NCBI RefSeq assembly: GCF_016405885.1
Contig: NZ_JAEKGC010000004.1
Span: 124,001-188,000, forward strand
Direction of reading: 5' to 3'
Source of the DNA: Arthrobacter sp. MSA 4-2
GTDB taxonomy: Bacteria > Actinomycetota > Actinomycetes > Actinomycetales > Micrococcaceae
DNA: 64,000 bases
This document shows, one piece after another, positions 8,807-19,536 of the stretch. The translations under genes were made by a program, and so were the position numbers. Numbering within the stretch: the first letter of the stretch is position 1; every line of letters starts with the position of its first letter. The notes beneath the pieces are model-generated. The model worked only from the letters and a program-made list of their open reading frames with translations, did no database searches and was not told the DNA's origin.

Positions 8807-9001
8807 CTAGATGGCGTCGCGGACTCGCTGGAACAGCGCGGCGATCTCGGGGCCGAGAAGGATCACAACAGCCAGCACGACGATGGCGATGAAGGCGACC
8901 ATGATGCCGTACTCAACCATGGTCGCGCCCTTCTCCTCGCGGACGAGGCGGGCCTTAGCGGTGTGAAGCACGGACTGGACAGTTGCGAAGAGTGCGAGCA
9001 T
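8807..9001 (-). CDS. flp: Flp-family type IVb pilin
   Basis: 64 residues, the usual length of Flp prepilins. The leader contains KARLVREEKG, then the processing site G/ATMVEYGIMVAFIAIVVLAVVI, with the conserved Glu at mature position +5 and Tyr at +6 followed by one hydrophobic helix (about 28-50). It is the major subunit of the Tad pilus. An excellent ribosome binding site, AAGGAG, lies 7 nt before ATG 9001. No prepilin peptidase (TadV/CpaA) gene is in this window, so processing must rely on one encoded elsewhere. Confidence 0.92.
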   Translation of the reverse strand: MLALFATVQSVLHTAKARLVREEKGATMVEYGIMVAFIAIVVLAVVILLGPEIAALFQRVRDAI

Positions 9002-9101
9002 GACTAACTCCTTGGAATTCGGGACGAGCCGTGGACGGACTGCCCGTGGCTGCGGCTGGCCCAGCGCCAGCTCTGATCACAAGCTAGCAACGAAAAGCGC
9101 C

Positions 9102-9177
9102 CTTATAGTGGGATCTGAGCCGATCCTGTGGGAACCCTGATACTCCTGTGCATGTCCTGCGGGTTTCCTGCGGGAAC
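9102..9177 (-). promoter_or_regulatory. Tad operon promoter region with phased direct repeats
   Basis: On the minus strand a -10-like TATAAG (9107-9102) lies about 100 nt before flp. Upstream, the motif TCCTGYG (as read on the plus strand) recurs at 9124, 9144, 9155 and 9166, spaced 20, 11 and 11 bp, that is on one face of the helix. The copy nearest the -10 covers the -35 position. GGATC-N6-GATCC (9111-9126) is an additional small palindrome. Such phasing suggests binding of an activator; heptamers every 11 bp are typical of SARP-family sites, but the protein is unknown. Confidence 0.5.
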
Positions 9178-9249
9178 AGTGCGCGGGCCCTGCGCCAAAG
9201 GTGCGGTTGGGCCCAATGTGGCGGCTCCGGGAGTGGCGGCCGGCCGCTT

Positions 9250-9279
9250 TTGACCTGAGGCCCCAGCGCGCGCTAACCT
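9250..9279 (+). promoter_or_regulatory. rplM-rpsI promoter
   Basis: -35 TTGACC at 9250-9255 and -10 TAACCT at 9274-9279 with an 18-bp spacer, close to the sigma-A consensus. Transcription from here gives a leader of about 210 nt before rplM. Confidence 0.75.
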
Positions 9280-9285
9280 TGGTAG

Positions 9286-9499
9286 TCGTTGTGCGTATCC
9301 CAACTCGATACGTCTGCGCCTTCGGAGCGGCTCAGTTGCAGAGCCACCTGGCCCGGGGGAGCAGCCGAGGTTTTCCGGGATAACTGGTTGCATTTCAGCC
9401 CTCACCTGAAGTTCCGGTAACGCATGAATAAGCTGAGCCCGCGTCTGCGGAAATATCCGTGGTGTGGGCGACACCGAATAAGAAACGAAGGCCATAACC
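9286..9499 (+). promoter_or_regulatory. Long 5' leader of rplM with two hairpins
   Basis: The predicted leader contains GGCTC-N7-GAGCC (9329-9345) and, right after it, a 9-bp stem including G-U pairs (9352-9360 with 9371-9379, 10-nt loop). No open reading frame of note lies in it. Leaders of ribosomal protein operons often bind the encoded protein; whether this one does is inference. I see no match to a riboswitch I know. Confidence 0.4.
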
Positions 9500-9943
9500 G
9501 TGCGCACGTACACCCCGAAGCCAGGCGACATCACCCGCCAGTGGCACGTCATTGACGCAACCGACGTTGTCCTAGGCCGTCTTGCCAGCCAGACCGCCAT
9601 CCTGCTGCGCGGAAAGCACAAGCCGACCTTTGCACCCCATATGGATATGGGCGATTTCGTCATCATCATCAACGCCGACAAGGTTGCCCTCACCGGCGCC
9701 AAGCTCGAGCAGAAGCGCGCCTACCGCCACTCGGGTTTCCCGGGCGGCCTGAAGTCCACCAACTACGCCGAACTCCTGGAGAAGAACCCGGAGCGCGCGG
9801 TGGAGAAGGCCATCAAGGGCATGCTCCCCAAGAACTCGCTGGCTGCCCAGCAGATCGGCAAGCTCAAGGTCTACCGCGGCGCCGAGCACCCCCACGGTGC
9901 CCAGCAGCCTAAGACTTACGAAATCACCCAGGTCGCCCAGTAG
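9500..9943 (+). CDS. rplM: 50S ribosomal protein L13
   Basis: 147 residues, normal length. Starts with [29 protein letters not shown], has [16 protein letters not shown] and the family motif [30 protein letters not shown] near the C-terminus. It binds 23S rRNA early in assembly of the large subunit. The start is GTG; the weak GAAGG 7-8 nt upstream serves as ribosome binding site. First gene of the rplM-rpsI operon, 41 nt before rpsI. Confidence 0.97.
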   Translation: MRTYTPKPGDITRQWHVIDATDVVLGRLASQTAILLRGKHKPTFAPHMDMGDFVIIINADKVALTGAKLEQKRAYRHSGFPGGLKSTNYAELLEKNPERAVEKAIKGMLPKNSLAAQQIGKLKVYRGAEHPHGAQQPKTYEITQVAQ

Positions 9944-9984
9944 TCCTGGCCACCACACACTAAGAAATTAATTCAAGGAGAACC

Positions 9985-10482
9985 GTGGCTCAGAACCCTG
10001 AAGAGCTGAATGATTCAACTGAGGAGCTCACGAGCTACACCTCAGAGTCCACCGAAGCCAGCGAAACCGCGACGAAAGAGCGCCCCGCGCTCACCGTCGG
10101 CGGCGGCGCTGTTGGACGACGCAAGGAAGCAGTCGCCCGCGTGCGCCTCGTCCCCGGCACCGGCAAGTGGATCGTCAACGGGCGCGAGCTCGCCGATTAC
10201 TTCCCGAACAAGCTGCACCAGCAGGAAGTCAACGACCCGTTCAAGCTCCTCGAGCTGGACGGCGCCTATGACGTCATCGCCCGCATCCACGGCGGCGGCC
10301 CCTCCGGCCAGGCCGGCGCACTGCGCCTCGGCGTCGCCCGCACCCTGAACGAGATCGACCGGGAGAACAACCGCCCGGCTCTGAAGAAGGCCGGCTTCCT
10401 GACCCGCGACGCCCGCGTGATCGAGCGCAAGAAGGCTGGTCTCAAGAAGGCCCGCAAGGCTCCGCAGTACTCGAAGCGCTAG
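9985..10482 (+). CDS. rpsI: 30S ribosomal protein S9
   Basis: 165 residues. The S9 core (about 43-165) has [47 protein letters not shown] and the C-terminal [12 protein letters not shown] tail that reaches the P-site tRNA. The first 40 residues are an acidic Ser/Thr/Glu-rich extension, common in actinobacterial S9 and absent from E. coli. AAGGAG lies 7 nt before the GTG start. Cotranscribed with rplM and followed by a strong hairpin. Confidence 0.97.
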   Translation: MAQNPEELNDSTEELTSYTSESTEASETATKERPALTVGGGAVGRRKEAVARVRLVPGTGKWIVNGRELADYFPNKLHQQEVNDPFKLLELDGAYDVIARIHGGGPSGQAGALRLGVARTLNEIDRENNRPALKKAGFLTRDARVIERKKAGLKKARKAPQYSKR

Positions 10483-10509
10483 TCTTTCCGCTTCGTTCCA
10501 AGCATCACC

Positions 10510-10539
10510 AGCGCCCGTCCGGCCTGCCGGGCGGGCGCT
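10510..10539 (+). terminator. rpsI terminator
   Basis: Perfect outer stem AGCGCCCG / CGGGCGCT (10510-10517 and 10532-10539) with an inner CCGGC-CT-GCCGG stem, followed by GCGCTTTAA. Long GC-rich stems with few T residues are usual for actinobacterial terminators. Confidence 0.75.
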
Positions 10540-10593
10540 GCGCTTTAACCCCAGCGTGGGCAAGCCTGCGGGCCGCTGCCACCGTTTCTCACC

Positions 10594-10607
10594 TAGGATG
10601 TACAGCG
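10594..10607 (+). promoter_or_regulatory. Leaderless promoter of glmM
   Basis: -10 TAGGAT at 10594-10599 ends 8 nt before the glmM ATG, so the transcript would begin at or within 2 nt of the start codon. No Shine-Dalgarno is present, and no good -35 is visible. Confidence 0.5.
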
Positions 10608-11972
10608 ATGAGCACATTATTTGGTACCGACGGCGTCCGTGGACTGGCCAACGGCTTGATTACGGCGGAACTCTCCCTGCAGCTTGCCCAGGCGGCTGCC
10701 GTGGTGCTCGGCCACAACGCGGTCGAAGGCGGGCGCAGGCCCACTGCGGTCATCGCCCGGGACCCTCGGATCAGCGGGGATTTCATTGCCGCGGCCATTG
10801 AGGCCGGGCTCGCCAGCTCCGGCATCGACGTCTACGACGCCGGGGTGCTCCCGACGCCGGCCGCGGCCTTCCTCGTGGCCGACCTCGACGCCGACTTCGG
10901 CGTCATGATCTCCGCCTCGCACAACCCCGCGCCGGACAACGGCATCAAGTTCCTCGCCCGCGGTGGGCAGAAGCTCGACGACGCGCTCGAGGACGCCATC
11001 GAAGCGGAGCTGGCCAAGCCCCAGCCGCGGCCGGTGGGCGCCGACGTCGGGCGGATCCGGCGCTTCGCCGACGCGGAGGACCGCTACATCGTGCACCTGC
11101 TCCAGACCCTCCCGCACCGCCTCGACGGGCTCAAGGTGGTTCTCGACTGCGCCCACGGCGCGGCCAGCGGCTGCTCCCCGGAGGTCTTCTCCAACGCCGG
11201 CGCGGAAATCGTCGTCATCGGGGCCGACCCGGACGGCAACAACATCAACGACGGCTACGGCTCCACCCACATGGAACGCCTCCAGGCCGCCGTGCTCGAA
11301 CACGGTGCGGACCTCGGCATCGCCCACGACGGTGACGCCGACCGCTGCCTCGCGGTGGACCACGAAGGCACGGTGGTGGACGGCGACCAGATCATGGCCG
11401 TCATGGCAATCGCCATGAACGAGGCCGGCCGGCTGGCCGACAACACCCTCGTGGCCACCGTGATGAGCAACCTCGGGCTCAAGCTGGCCCTGCGTGACGC
11501 CGGCATCACCATCCGCGAGACTGGGGTGGGGGACCGGTACGTCCTCGAGGAGATGCGCGACGGCGGCTACAGCCTCGGCGGCGAGCAGTCGGGCCACGTC
11601 ATCTTCGCGGAGTACGCCACCACCGGCGACGGCGTCCTGACCGGGCTCCAGCTCGCCGCGCAGGTGGCCGCCACCGGGCGGAGCCTGAAGGACCTCGCCG
11701 GGGTGATGAACAAGCTTCCGCAGGTGCTGACCAACGTCAAGGGCGTCGACCGGGCCGCAGTGAAGACCGACGCCGGCGTACAGCAGGCCGTGCGCGAGGC
11801 CCAGGAGGTGCTCGGTGAGACCGGCCGGGTGCTGCTGCGCCCCTCCGGCACCGAACCGGTAGTGCGGGTGATGGTCGAAGCGGCCGACATGGACACCGCG
11901 CAGCGCATCGCCGGGGAACTGGCCGAGACGGTCCGCACCCGGCTTGCCCTGCAGCCGGCCCCGGCGGTCTAG
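10608..11972 (+). CDS. glmM: Phosphoglucosamine mutase
   Basis: 454 residues. Converts glucosamine-6-phosphate to glucosamine-1-phosphate for UDP-GlcNAc and peptidoglycan. It starts LFGTDGVRG, carries the phosphoserine loop [12 protein letters not shown] (active Ser about 104), the Mg-binding DGDADR near 245, the sugar-binding GGEQSGHVI near 325 and the phosphate-binding [15 protein letters not shown] near 410. Normal length. It lies between rpsI and the coaA/glmS pair, which is the usual actinobacterial neighbourhood, and supplies the step after GlmS. Confidence 0.97.
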   Translation: MSTLFGTDGVRGLANGLITAELSLQLAQAAAVVLGHNAVEGGRRPTAVIARDPRISGDFIAAAIEAGLASSGIDVYDAGVLPTPAAAFLVADLDADFGVMISASHNPAPDNGIKFLARGGQKLDDALEDAIEAELAKPQPRPVGADVGRIRRFADAEDRYIVHLLQTLPHRLDGLKVVLDCAHGAASGCSPEVFSNAGAEIVVIGADPDGNNINDGYGSTHMERLQAAVLEHGADLGIAHDGDADRCLAVDHEGTVVDGDQIMAVMAIAMNEAGRLADNTLVATVMSNLGLKLALRDAGITIRETGVGDRYVLEEMRDGGYSLGGEQSGHVIFAEYATTGDGVLTGLQLAAQVAATGRSLKDLAGVMNKLPQVLTNVKGVDRAAVKTDAGVQQAVREAQEVLGETGRVLLRPSGTEPVVRVMVEAADMDTAQRIAGELAETVRTRLALQPAPAV

Positions 11973-12098
11973 GAGCGGGCCGCGGCGGCGGCTGGCAGGC
12001 TCAATACGGTACCGCCGCTCCTGCTTCGCAGGTCGACTGATAGCAGGCGGCGGACCTCCACCGGTTATTGGATTTCTCTTGGGTTCCTGAGCGTCGGT

Positions 12099-12494
12099 TT
12101 ATTCGGTTTTCCGCAGGACTTTCGAGCGCAACGCGGCGCCGATCCCCACCGCATTCAGAGAAAGTCCAGTGACCATAACCCAGGTCAATGCCCAGCCTCC
12201 GGATTGGTAGTTGATCTTCCTGCCGGTTTCCCTCGAGGTCCAGGTGCACTCGAGTCCCATGGGCCAGATGGTCCACTCCCCGTGGACGATGGAGCCTTCG
12301 TTGAACTCCGACGACGGAACGTCAAGCCCCGCAGTGGCCGGGCCGTGGGCCCCGTGGCAGAGATGGGATGCCGAGTCTTCCGGCTTGTGCACGTACACCC
12401 CGAGCGAGAGGAAGCAGAGAATGCTGCCGCAGAGCAGTGCGGTAGTCGCAGCGATGGACCACATATCCGACCGGGCGGTCCCCCATGTGTGCAT
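12099..12494 (-). CDS. Small membrane protein of unknown function
   Basis: 131 residues, not recognised. Two hydrophobic segments are clear: SIAATTALLCGSILCFLSLG near residues 13-33 and ALTWVMVTGLSLNAVGIGAAL near 101-121. Between them is an exposed loop of about 65 residues with two Cys (CHGAHG and LECTW) that may form an extracytoplasmic disulfide. A -10-like TACTAT ends 5 nt before ATG 12494 and no ribosome binding site is seen; ATG ten codons in (MWSIAATT) is an alternative start. Base composition is less GC-rich than glmM and coaA on either side. Confidence 0.6.
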   Translation of the reverse strand: MHTWGTARSDMWSIAATTALLCGSILCFLSLGVYVHKPEDSASHLCHGAHGPATAGLDVPSSEFNEGSIVHGEWTIWPMGLECTWTSRETGRKINYQSGGWALTWVMVTGLSLNAVGIGAALRSKVLRKTE

Positions 12495-12573
12495 GGTTCA
12501 TAGTAGATGCGACTCGGTTGTCCACTGCATACTCCGAAATTCCAACCGCTCGTGCGGTTGTGGAGGCCACCGC

Positions 12574-13431
12574 TCAATTACCTCGGTCAGCTCGCGCCTT
12601 GGAGGTATGGCGGTCGAGAAAGTACAGAAAGCGTCTCTGTGAAACCCCTTCAAGGGTGAGTTTGAAGAGATCCTTTTGGTGGCCTGTCAGCTTGCGGGCC
12701 AGTGTCCGATCGTCGGGATCACGCTGGAGCAGGTACTTGGCGAAGCCGGGGGACATCCATCTCAGATGCTCGGTGCGGTCTGCGATCTCGTCGCCCTGCG
12801 CGTACCCGGTCGTCTTGAGATTGCGTATGGCGTGTTCATACTGGGTCGAGTGCAGCGCGAGACTGACGAGCAGTAGCCGTCTGACCCTTTCACGCGACAC
12901 GCTTTCGGCGAGCTCAGTTAGACCGGTAGGTGCCTCCAGCCCCAAGGCCTCCCATGCGAGGCGAATGATGCCGGTGCTGGAAGGCCGGAAGTTCAAGTAG
13001 TCGCGGATGTAACGCTCGTCCGAGTGGTAGTGCCGGTAGGTCGTGAGGAATCCCTGCAAGCCGTGCGAGTACGTGGGCGGAGTAAACCCTGGCGAGCCAA
13101 GACCACTTTCGAGGCCGTGCGCCCCGGCGAATGGCCCGTCCTGGTTCAGGTCGGTGAAGAACGCCTCGACGACGTCCAGTTGAAACGTCGAAAAGTAGCT
13201 GATCCCCTTCTCGAGCTTCTCTCGTTCTGCAGCCTGTGACTGGCGCATCCAGCTCTGGTGCTGCCGGTACCGCTCCTCGGTGAGTCCCAGTTCCGCGCGT
13301 CGTTCCGCAGGGATGGCCGCACGCCGTTCCTCTTCGGCCGCTGCGTTCATGCTGATACGGACTTGAAAATCGCGTCGTGCGCGGTCGGCAAGTTCGGTCA
13401 TTATTTCTGCCTTGCGGCCGTCGTTCCCCAT
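12574..13431 (-). CDS. Hypothetical soluble protein
   Basis: 285 residues with no signal peptide or membrane segment, and not matched to a family I know. Residues 1-75 are highly charged and probably helical (RRAAIPAERRAELGLTEERY). The rest is mixed, with clusters of aromatic residues (YFSTFQLDVVEAFFTDL; TYRHYHSDERYIRDYLNF) and a basic C-terminus. A -10-like TAGTCT (13443-13438) lies 6 nt before ATG 13431, consistent with a leaderless mRNA. GC content is below its neighbours, as for the small membrane protein downstream; both may have been acquired together. Confidence 0.6.
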   Translation of the reverse strand: MGNDGRKAEIMTELADRARRDFQVRISMNAAAEEERRAAIPAERRAELGLTEERYRQHQSWMRQSQAAEREKLEKGISYFSTFQLDVVEAFFTDLNQDGPFAGAHGLESGLGSPGFTPPTYSHGLQGFLTTYRHYHSDERYIRDYLNFRPSSTGIIRLAWEALGLEAPTGLTELAESVSRERVRRLLLVSLALHSTQYEHAIRNLKTTGYAQGDEIADRTEHLRWMSPGFAKYLLQRDPDDRTLARKLTGHQKDLFKLTLEGVSQRRFLYFLDRHTSKARADRGN

Positions 13432-13535
13432 GATCCAAGACTAGGGGAGGCCGCGGAGGCACTGACGGACAAGCCCGGCGCGGGTGTCGCGCGATGAGCG
13501 AAGGGGCCCAGTATCCCGGCCCTGTGTGTACTTCG

Positions 13536-14393
13536 TCAGTATCCCGGCGCGGGCGGGAGGCCGAAATGCTCCTCGAGGGTCGCGGTGCCCGCCGCCTTCA
13601 TCGCCGCAGCGATCTCCGGCCCCACATAGCGGAAGTGCCAGGACTCGGCCGAGAACCCGGTGACTTCGTGGTGTCCCTGCGGGTAGCGCAGGATGAAGCC
13701 ATACAGGGCGGCGTGCTTTGCGGTCCACCGGGCCGCCTCGGTGTCCCGGAAGCACAGCACCAGCGTGCAGGTGCCGTCGGCCTGGCCGATGTCGAAGGCC
13801 AGCCCGGTCTGGTGCTCCGAATGGCCGGCGCGCGCCGACACCTCGTCCGCCTGCGCCTTGTCGCCGTACTGGCCCACCCAGTGGTTATAGGTCGCCGCCT
13901 GCTCGTCGAACGAGCGGTACCCGCTGACCAGGGTGAGCCCCACGCCGTCGGCAGCCGCGGCCGCGAACATCTTCTCCACTGCCGCCGCCGCGTCGGGACG
14001 CAGGCGCACCCGCTCGGCGGCCACGGTGCGCTCGACCCGGGGCACCACAAGCTTCGGCGGAACGAAGTCCTGCGGCGACAGCGGGCGGCGCTTGTTCACC
14101 ACGACGCCGGGGGAGGCCGGGTCGGAATGCGCCTTGTCCGACTTGGCTTTGTCTGAATCGGCCTTGTCCGAACCGGCTTCGGCCGGCGCCGCGGCGGCGG
14201 CCTGCGTGCCCTCCTTCGCGGGGGCCCCGGCGGGGCTGCGCTGCGCGGGTGCGGGAAGCTCAGCCGCGGTTGACGCCGGCGCCCCTGCCGCGGAGCCGTC
14301 GGGCCCTCCTGCACAGCCGGCGAGGAGGGCGGCGACGACGACGGCGGCGGCCACCGGGCCGGCCCCTAGGCGCCGCAGACCGGTCGCCCTCAC
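13536..14393 (-). CDS. VanY-type D-alanyl-D-alanine carboxypeptidase lipoprotein
   Basis: 285 residues. N-terminal signal with lipobox LLAGC (Cys about 27), so it is anchored outside the membrane. A low-complexity Ala/Pro linker follows, including a repeated SDKA-type stretch (about 75-92). The M15B peptidase domain (about 105-285) shows [17 protein letters not shown], zinc-ligand motif [12 protein letters not shown] and the second His in [13 protein letters not shown]. It trims D-Ala from peptidoglycan stem peptides. GTG 14393 overlaps the coaA stop (GTGA), so it is the second gene of a coaA operon. Confidence 0.88.
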   Translation of the reverse strand: MRATGLRRLGAGPVAAAVVVAALLAGCAGGPDGSAAGAPASTAAELPAPAQRSPAGAPAKEGTQAAAAAPAEAGSDKADSDKAKSDKAHSDPASPGVVVNKRRPLSPQDFVPPKLVVPRVERTVAAERVRLRPDAAAAVEKMFAAAAADGVGLTLVSGYRSFDEQAATYNHWVGQYGDKAQADEVSARAGHSEHQTGLAFDIGQADGTCTLVLCFRDTEAARWTAKHAALYGFILRYPQGHHEVTGFSAESWHFRYVGPEIAAAMKAAGTATLEEHFGLPPAPGY

Positions 14394-15367
14394 GTCTTCC
14401 GCAGCAGCATCCGCCGGATCGAGTGATCGGCTTCCTTGGTGAGCACGAGCTGCGCCCGGCCGCGGGTGGGCAGGACGTTCATGATCAGGTTCGGTTCGTT
14501 GATGCGCTTCCAGATGCCCCGGGCAGTGGTGTGGGCCTCATCGTCCGTCAGGTCCGCGTAGCGGTGGAAATAGGACTCGGGGTCGGCGAACGCGCCGCTG
14601 CGCAGCGACTGGAACCGCTGGATGTACCACTCCTCGATGTGGGCGGTCTTCGCGTCGACATAGATGGAGAAGTCGAAGAAGTCGCTCACCGCCAGCCCGG
14701 TGCGCCCGTCCGCCCGGGGCCGTGCTGGAGCCAGGACGTTGAGCCCCTCAACGATCAGCACGTCGGGGCGGCGCACCACGACCTCCCGGCCCGGAACGAT
14801 GTCATAGGACAGGTGCGAGTACCAGGGGGCGCGGACCTCCTCGGCGCCGCTCTTGACCTCGCTGACGAAGCGCAGCAGCCGGCGGCGGTCGTAGGACTCC
14901 GGAAAGCCCTTGCGCTGCATCAGGCCGCGGCGCTCCAGCTCCGCATTGGGGTAGAGGAAGCCGTCGGTAGTGACCAACTCCACATTGGGCGTGTCGGGCC
15001 AGCGCCGCAGCAGCTCCTGCAGCACCCGGGCCGTGGTGGACTTGCCCACCGCCACTGAGCCGGCCACCCCGATTACGAAGGGGGTGCGGGTGGTCTTCTC
15101 CCCGAGGAAGGTGGTGGTTGCGGCATGCAGTTCCCCGGCGGCAGCCACATACAGGTTCAGCAGCCGTGACAAGGGAAGATACACCTCGCGGATCTCGTCG
15201 AGGCTGAGGACATCGCCCAGGCCGCGGAGCCGCTGGGCATCCTCGACGGTGAGCGGTGACTGCATCTCCATCGAGAGGCGCGACCACATCGGCCGGTCGA
15301 GCTCGACGAACGGGGTGAAGGTTTCGGCGCCGTTCGCCTGCTGGGTGCCGGGGCTTCGTTCGCTCAC
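14390..15367 (-). CDS. coaA: Pantothenate kinase, type I
   Basis: 325 residues, usual length. Phosphorylates pantothenate with ATP, the first and regulated step of coenzyme A synthesis. P-loop [12 protein letters not shown] at about 100-111; [24 protein letters not shown] and [10 protein letters not shown] are typical of the bacterial CoaA family. The GTG start has a -10 (CAGAAT) 7 nt upstream with a good -35, so the mRNA is probably leaderless. Divergent from glmS and coupled to the VanY-like gene. Confidence 0.96.
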   Translation of the reverse strand: MSERSPGTQQANGAETFTPFVELDRPMWSRLSMEMQSPLTVEDAQRLRGLGDVLSLDEIREVYLPLSRLLNLYVAAAGELHAATTTFLGEKTTRTPFVIGVAGSVAVGKSTTARVLQELLRRWPDTPNVELVTTDGFLYPNAELERRGLMQRKGFPESYDRRRLLRFVSEVKSGAEEVRAPWYSHLSYDIVPGREVVVRRPDVLIVEGLNVLAPARPRADGRTGLAVSDFFDFSIYVDAKTAHIEEWYIQRFQSLRSGAFADPESYFHRYADLTDDEAHTTARGIWKRINEPNLIMNVLPTRGRAQLVLTKEADHSIRRMLLRKT

Positions 15368-15403
15368 CCTTAGGATTCTGCCCCGTGGCCCTTACATTAA
15401 CAA
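15368..15403 (-). promoter_or_regulatory. Leaderless promoter of coaA
   Basis: Minus strand: -35 TTGTTA (15403-15398), 17-bp spacer, -10 CAGAAT (15380-15375), then 7 nt to the GTG at 15367. Spacing is ideal and there is no Shine-Dalgarno. Confidence 0.7.
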
Positions 15404-15417
15404 ACGCACCGTGCCGG

Positions 15418-15430
15418 TAGGCTTGGGGGC
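15418..15430 (+). promoter_or_regulatory. Leaderless promoter of glmS
   Basis: -10 TAGGCT (15418-15423) ends 7 nt before the glmS ATG. The best -35 candidates (TTAACA at 15397-15402, or TTACAT at 15392-15397) are spaced 15 or 20 bp, and overlap the coaA -35 on the other strand. Confidence 0.5.
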
Positions 15431-17374
<1,944 letters not shown>

Positions 17375-17395
17375 CACCCCGGGACGGGCCCGGCC

Positions 17396-17752
17396 GTGAT
17401 CGTCGGAATCGGGGTCGACGTCGTCGACGTCGACCGGTTCCGGCGTCAGGTCGAGCGCACCCCGGGGCTGATCGAGCGGCTGTTCGTCCCCGCGGAGCGC
17501 GGGCTGCACATCCGCTCCCTGGCCGCGCGGTTCGCCGCCAAGGAGGCCGTGGCGAAGGCCCTCGGGGCACCCGCCGGCATGAACTGGCAGGACTGCGAGG
17601 TGCGCGTCGACGAGGCCGGCGCGCCGTCCATTGTGCTCACGGGCACCGTGGACGAGGCCGCCCGGCGAAAGGGCATCGCCTCCTGGCACCTGTCGATGAG
17701 CCACGACGGGGGCCTGGCGAGCGCCATGGTCGTCGCCGAGGCGCCGGGGTAA
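17396..17752 (+). CDS. acpS: Holo-[acyl-carrier-protein] synthase
   Basis: 118 residues, usual AcpS length. Transfers 4'-phosphopantetheine from CoA to the serine of acyl carrier protein. The N-terminus [14 protein letters not shown] carries the Mg-binding Asp and the second motif [15 protein letters not shown] the Glu; [14 protein letters not shown] closes the fold. GTG start with no strong ribosome binding site; translation may depend on glmS, which ends 21 nt before. Confidence 0.93.
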   Translation: MIVGIGVDVVDVDRFRRQVERTPGLIERLFVPAERGLHIRSLAARFAAKEAVAKALGAPAGMNWQDCEVRVDEAGAPSIVLTGTVDEAARRKGIASWHLSMSHDGGLASAMVVAEAPG

Positions 17753-17764
17753 ATAGTAACCAGA

Positions 17765-17800
17765 CTGACTAATTTGGAGCTGGCCGCTAAGCTCGTACAT
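17765..17800 (+). promoter_or_regulatory. Leaderless promoter of nnrDE
   Basis: -35 CTGACT (17765-17770), 17-bp spacer, -10 TAAGCT (17788-17793), then 7 nt to ATG 17801. This decides the start of nnrDE: the upstream in-frame TTG (17774) would lie inside the promoter. Confidence 0.7.
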
Positions 17801-19351
17801 ATGCTTCAAGCCTTCACCGCCGGCCAGGTCCGCGCAGCCGAGGAACCCCTCCTCGCTGCCGGGCAGGGCGCTGCGCTGATGCAGAAGGCCGCGCACGGGC
17901 TCTTCGCTGTGGCGGCCGGAATGCTCCGGGACTCCGGAGGCCTGTACGGGCGGACGGTCGTGGTGCTGGCCGGCGCCGGCAACAACGGCGGCGACGCCCT
18001 CTACGCCGCGGCCCGGCTGGCCCGGCGCGGCATGGGCGCCACCGCCGTCGCCGTTTCCGAACGGATCCACCCCGACGCCCTAGCCGCCTTCACCGCGGCC
18101 GGTGGCCGCCTCGAGCGGCTCACCGCCGACACCACGGACGCGCTGGCCGCACGGTGCGCCGCAGCGGACCTGATCATCGACGGCGTCATCGGCACCGGAG
18201 CCAGCGGAGCCCTCCGCGGCCCGGTGGCGGACCTGATCGACGCCGTCAACGCCAAGGCCGGCCCGCGGGGTGACCGCAGGCCGCACGTGCTGGCCTGTGA
18301 CGGACCCAGCGGGGTCGACCTGGACTCCGGGCGGGTCGAGGGCCCGGTTCTGCGCGCCGACGCCACGGCAACCTTCGGTGCCGCCAAGGCCGGGCTGCTC
18401 ACCGGAGCCGGAGCACACGCGGCCGGAGAACTCAACGTCATCGACATCGGCCTGGGGCTCGCCAACGGCGCCGCGCCCGCACCTGCGGTCCGCCGCCTCG
18501 AACTCGCCGACGCCGCCGCGCTCTACCGCAGGCCCCGGACCACCGACCACAAGTACACCCGCGGGGTCCTCGGCATTGCCGCCGGCTCCGAGCAGTACCC
18601 GGGGGCCGCGGTCCTGGCCACCGGCGCCGCCCTCGCCACTGGCGTCGGCATGGTCCGCTACCTCGGGCCGCGCAGCGTCGGCTCCCTCATCAACAGCGTT
18701 CACCCCGAGGCGGTGTGCTCCACCGGGGGCGTCGCCGAGGCGCGGTCCCAGGCCTGGCTCGTCGGGCCCGGAGCGGTCGGGGACCCCGAGCAGGCTCGCC
18801 GCGCGCGGGACGCGATCACCAGCGGGCTGCCCGTCGTCGTCGACGCCGGAGCGCTCGCCGAGGTGCCCCGGACGGTGGGCCCCCAGGTCATCCTCACCCC
18901 GCACGCCGGCGAGCTCGTCGCCTTCCTCGCCGGCCGCGGCCGCCAGGTCACCCGCGAAGCCATCGAGGCGTCGCCGGCCGAGTACGCGCTGGAGACGGCG
19001 CGCCTCACCGGGGCCACCGTGCTGCTCAAGGGCTACACCACGGTGACCGCAGCGCCGACCGGGGAGGTCTTCAGCCAGGCCGACGCCACCCCGTGGCTGG
19101 CGACCGCAGGGGCGGGGGACACCCTCGCGGGCATCCTCGGCGCCCTCGCCGCCGCTGCCGCCGAGGACGGCCCTGCCGCCGCGCGGGCCGGCGTGCCCGA
19201 GGGCGCGAAGTGGGCCGCCGTGGCCGCGGCCGCGGCGCTGATCCACGGCCGGGCCGGGCAGCGGGCGGCGCGGCGGGGTCCCGTGATCGTCTCGGAACTC
19301 CCGGGGGAGATCGGCGCGGTTGTCGCCGGCCTGCTGGCGGTACCGGATTGA
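17801..19351 (+). CDS. nnr: Bifunctional NAD(P)H-hydrate epimerase / ADP-dependent dehydratase
   Basis: 516 residues. Repairs hydrated NADH and NADPH. The N-terminal epimerase domain (about 1-225) has VLAGAGNNGGDALYAA and IIDGVIGTGASGALRG. The C-terminal dehydratase, a ribokinase-like fold (about 240-510), has TRGVLGIAAGSEQYPGAAVL, LTPHAGELVAFL, LLKGYTTV and ATAGAGDTLAGILG. ATG 17801 is chosen from the leaderless promoter just upstream. It follows acpS, as in many actinobacteria, but alr, which usually follows soon after, is about 12 kb away here. Confidence 0.93.
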   Translation: MLQAFTAGQVRAAEEPLLAAGQGAALMQKAAHGLFAVAAGMLRDSGGLYGRTVVVLAGAGNNGGDALYAAARLARRGMGATAVAVSERIHPDALAAFTAAGGRLERLTADTTDALAARCAAADLIIDGVIGTGASGALRGPVADLIDAVNAKAGPRGDRRPHVLACDGPSGVDLDSGRVEGPVLRADATATFGAAKAGLLTGAGAHAAGELNVIDIGLGLANGAAPAPAVRRLELADAAALYRRPRTTDHKYTRGVLGIAAGSEQYPGAAVLATGAALATGVGMVRYLGPRSVGSLINSVHPEAVCSTGGVAEARSQAWLVGPGAVGDPEQARRARDAITSGLPVVVDAGALAEVPRTVGPQVILTPHAGELVAFLAGRGRQVTREAIEASPAEYALETARLTGATVLLKGYTTVTAAPTGEVFSQADATPWLATAGAGDTLAGILGALAAAAAEDGPAAARAGVPEGAKWAAVAAAAALIHGRAGQRAARRGPVIVSELPGEIGAVVAGLLAVPD

Positions 19352-19536
19352 CCGGTGTTCACGTGCCCGTTACCCGCGTGAGGTACACCAAGGGAAGGCG
19401 CCCCGGCGCCGGCTGCCGTCCGCGCCGCCTGCCGGCACGGACCGCCGATCCCGGGCCCCGCACCGGCAGCCCCGGCCCACCCTGATCTTTTTCCCCCACC
19501 AACGAACTTTCGATGAACACACCAAGGAGCACAAAC

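Noticed and set aside
12001..12098. Gene or regulatory element downstream of glmM
   Set aside because: No open frame with coding character and no clear hairpin; nothing supportable.
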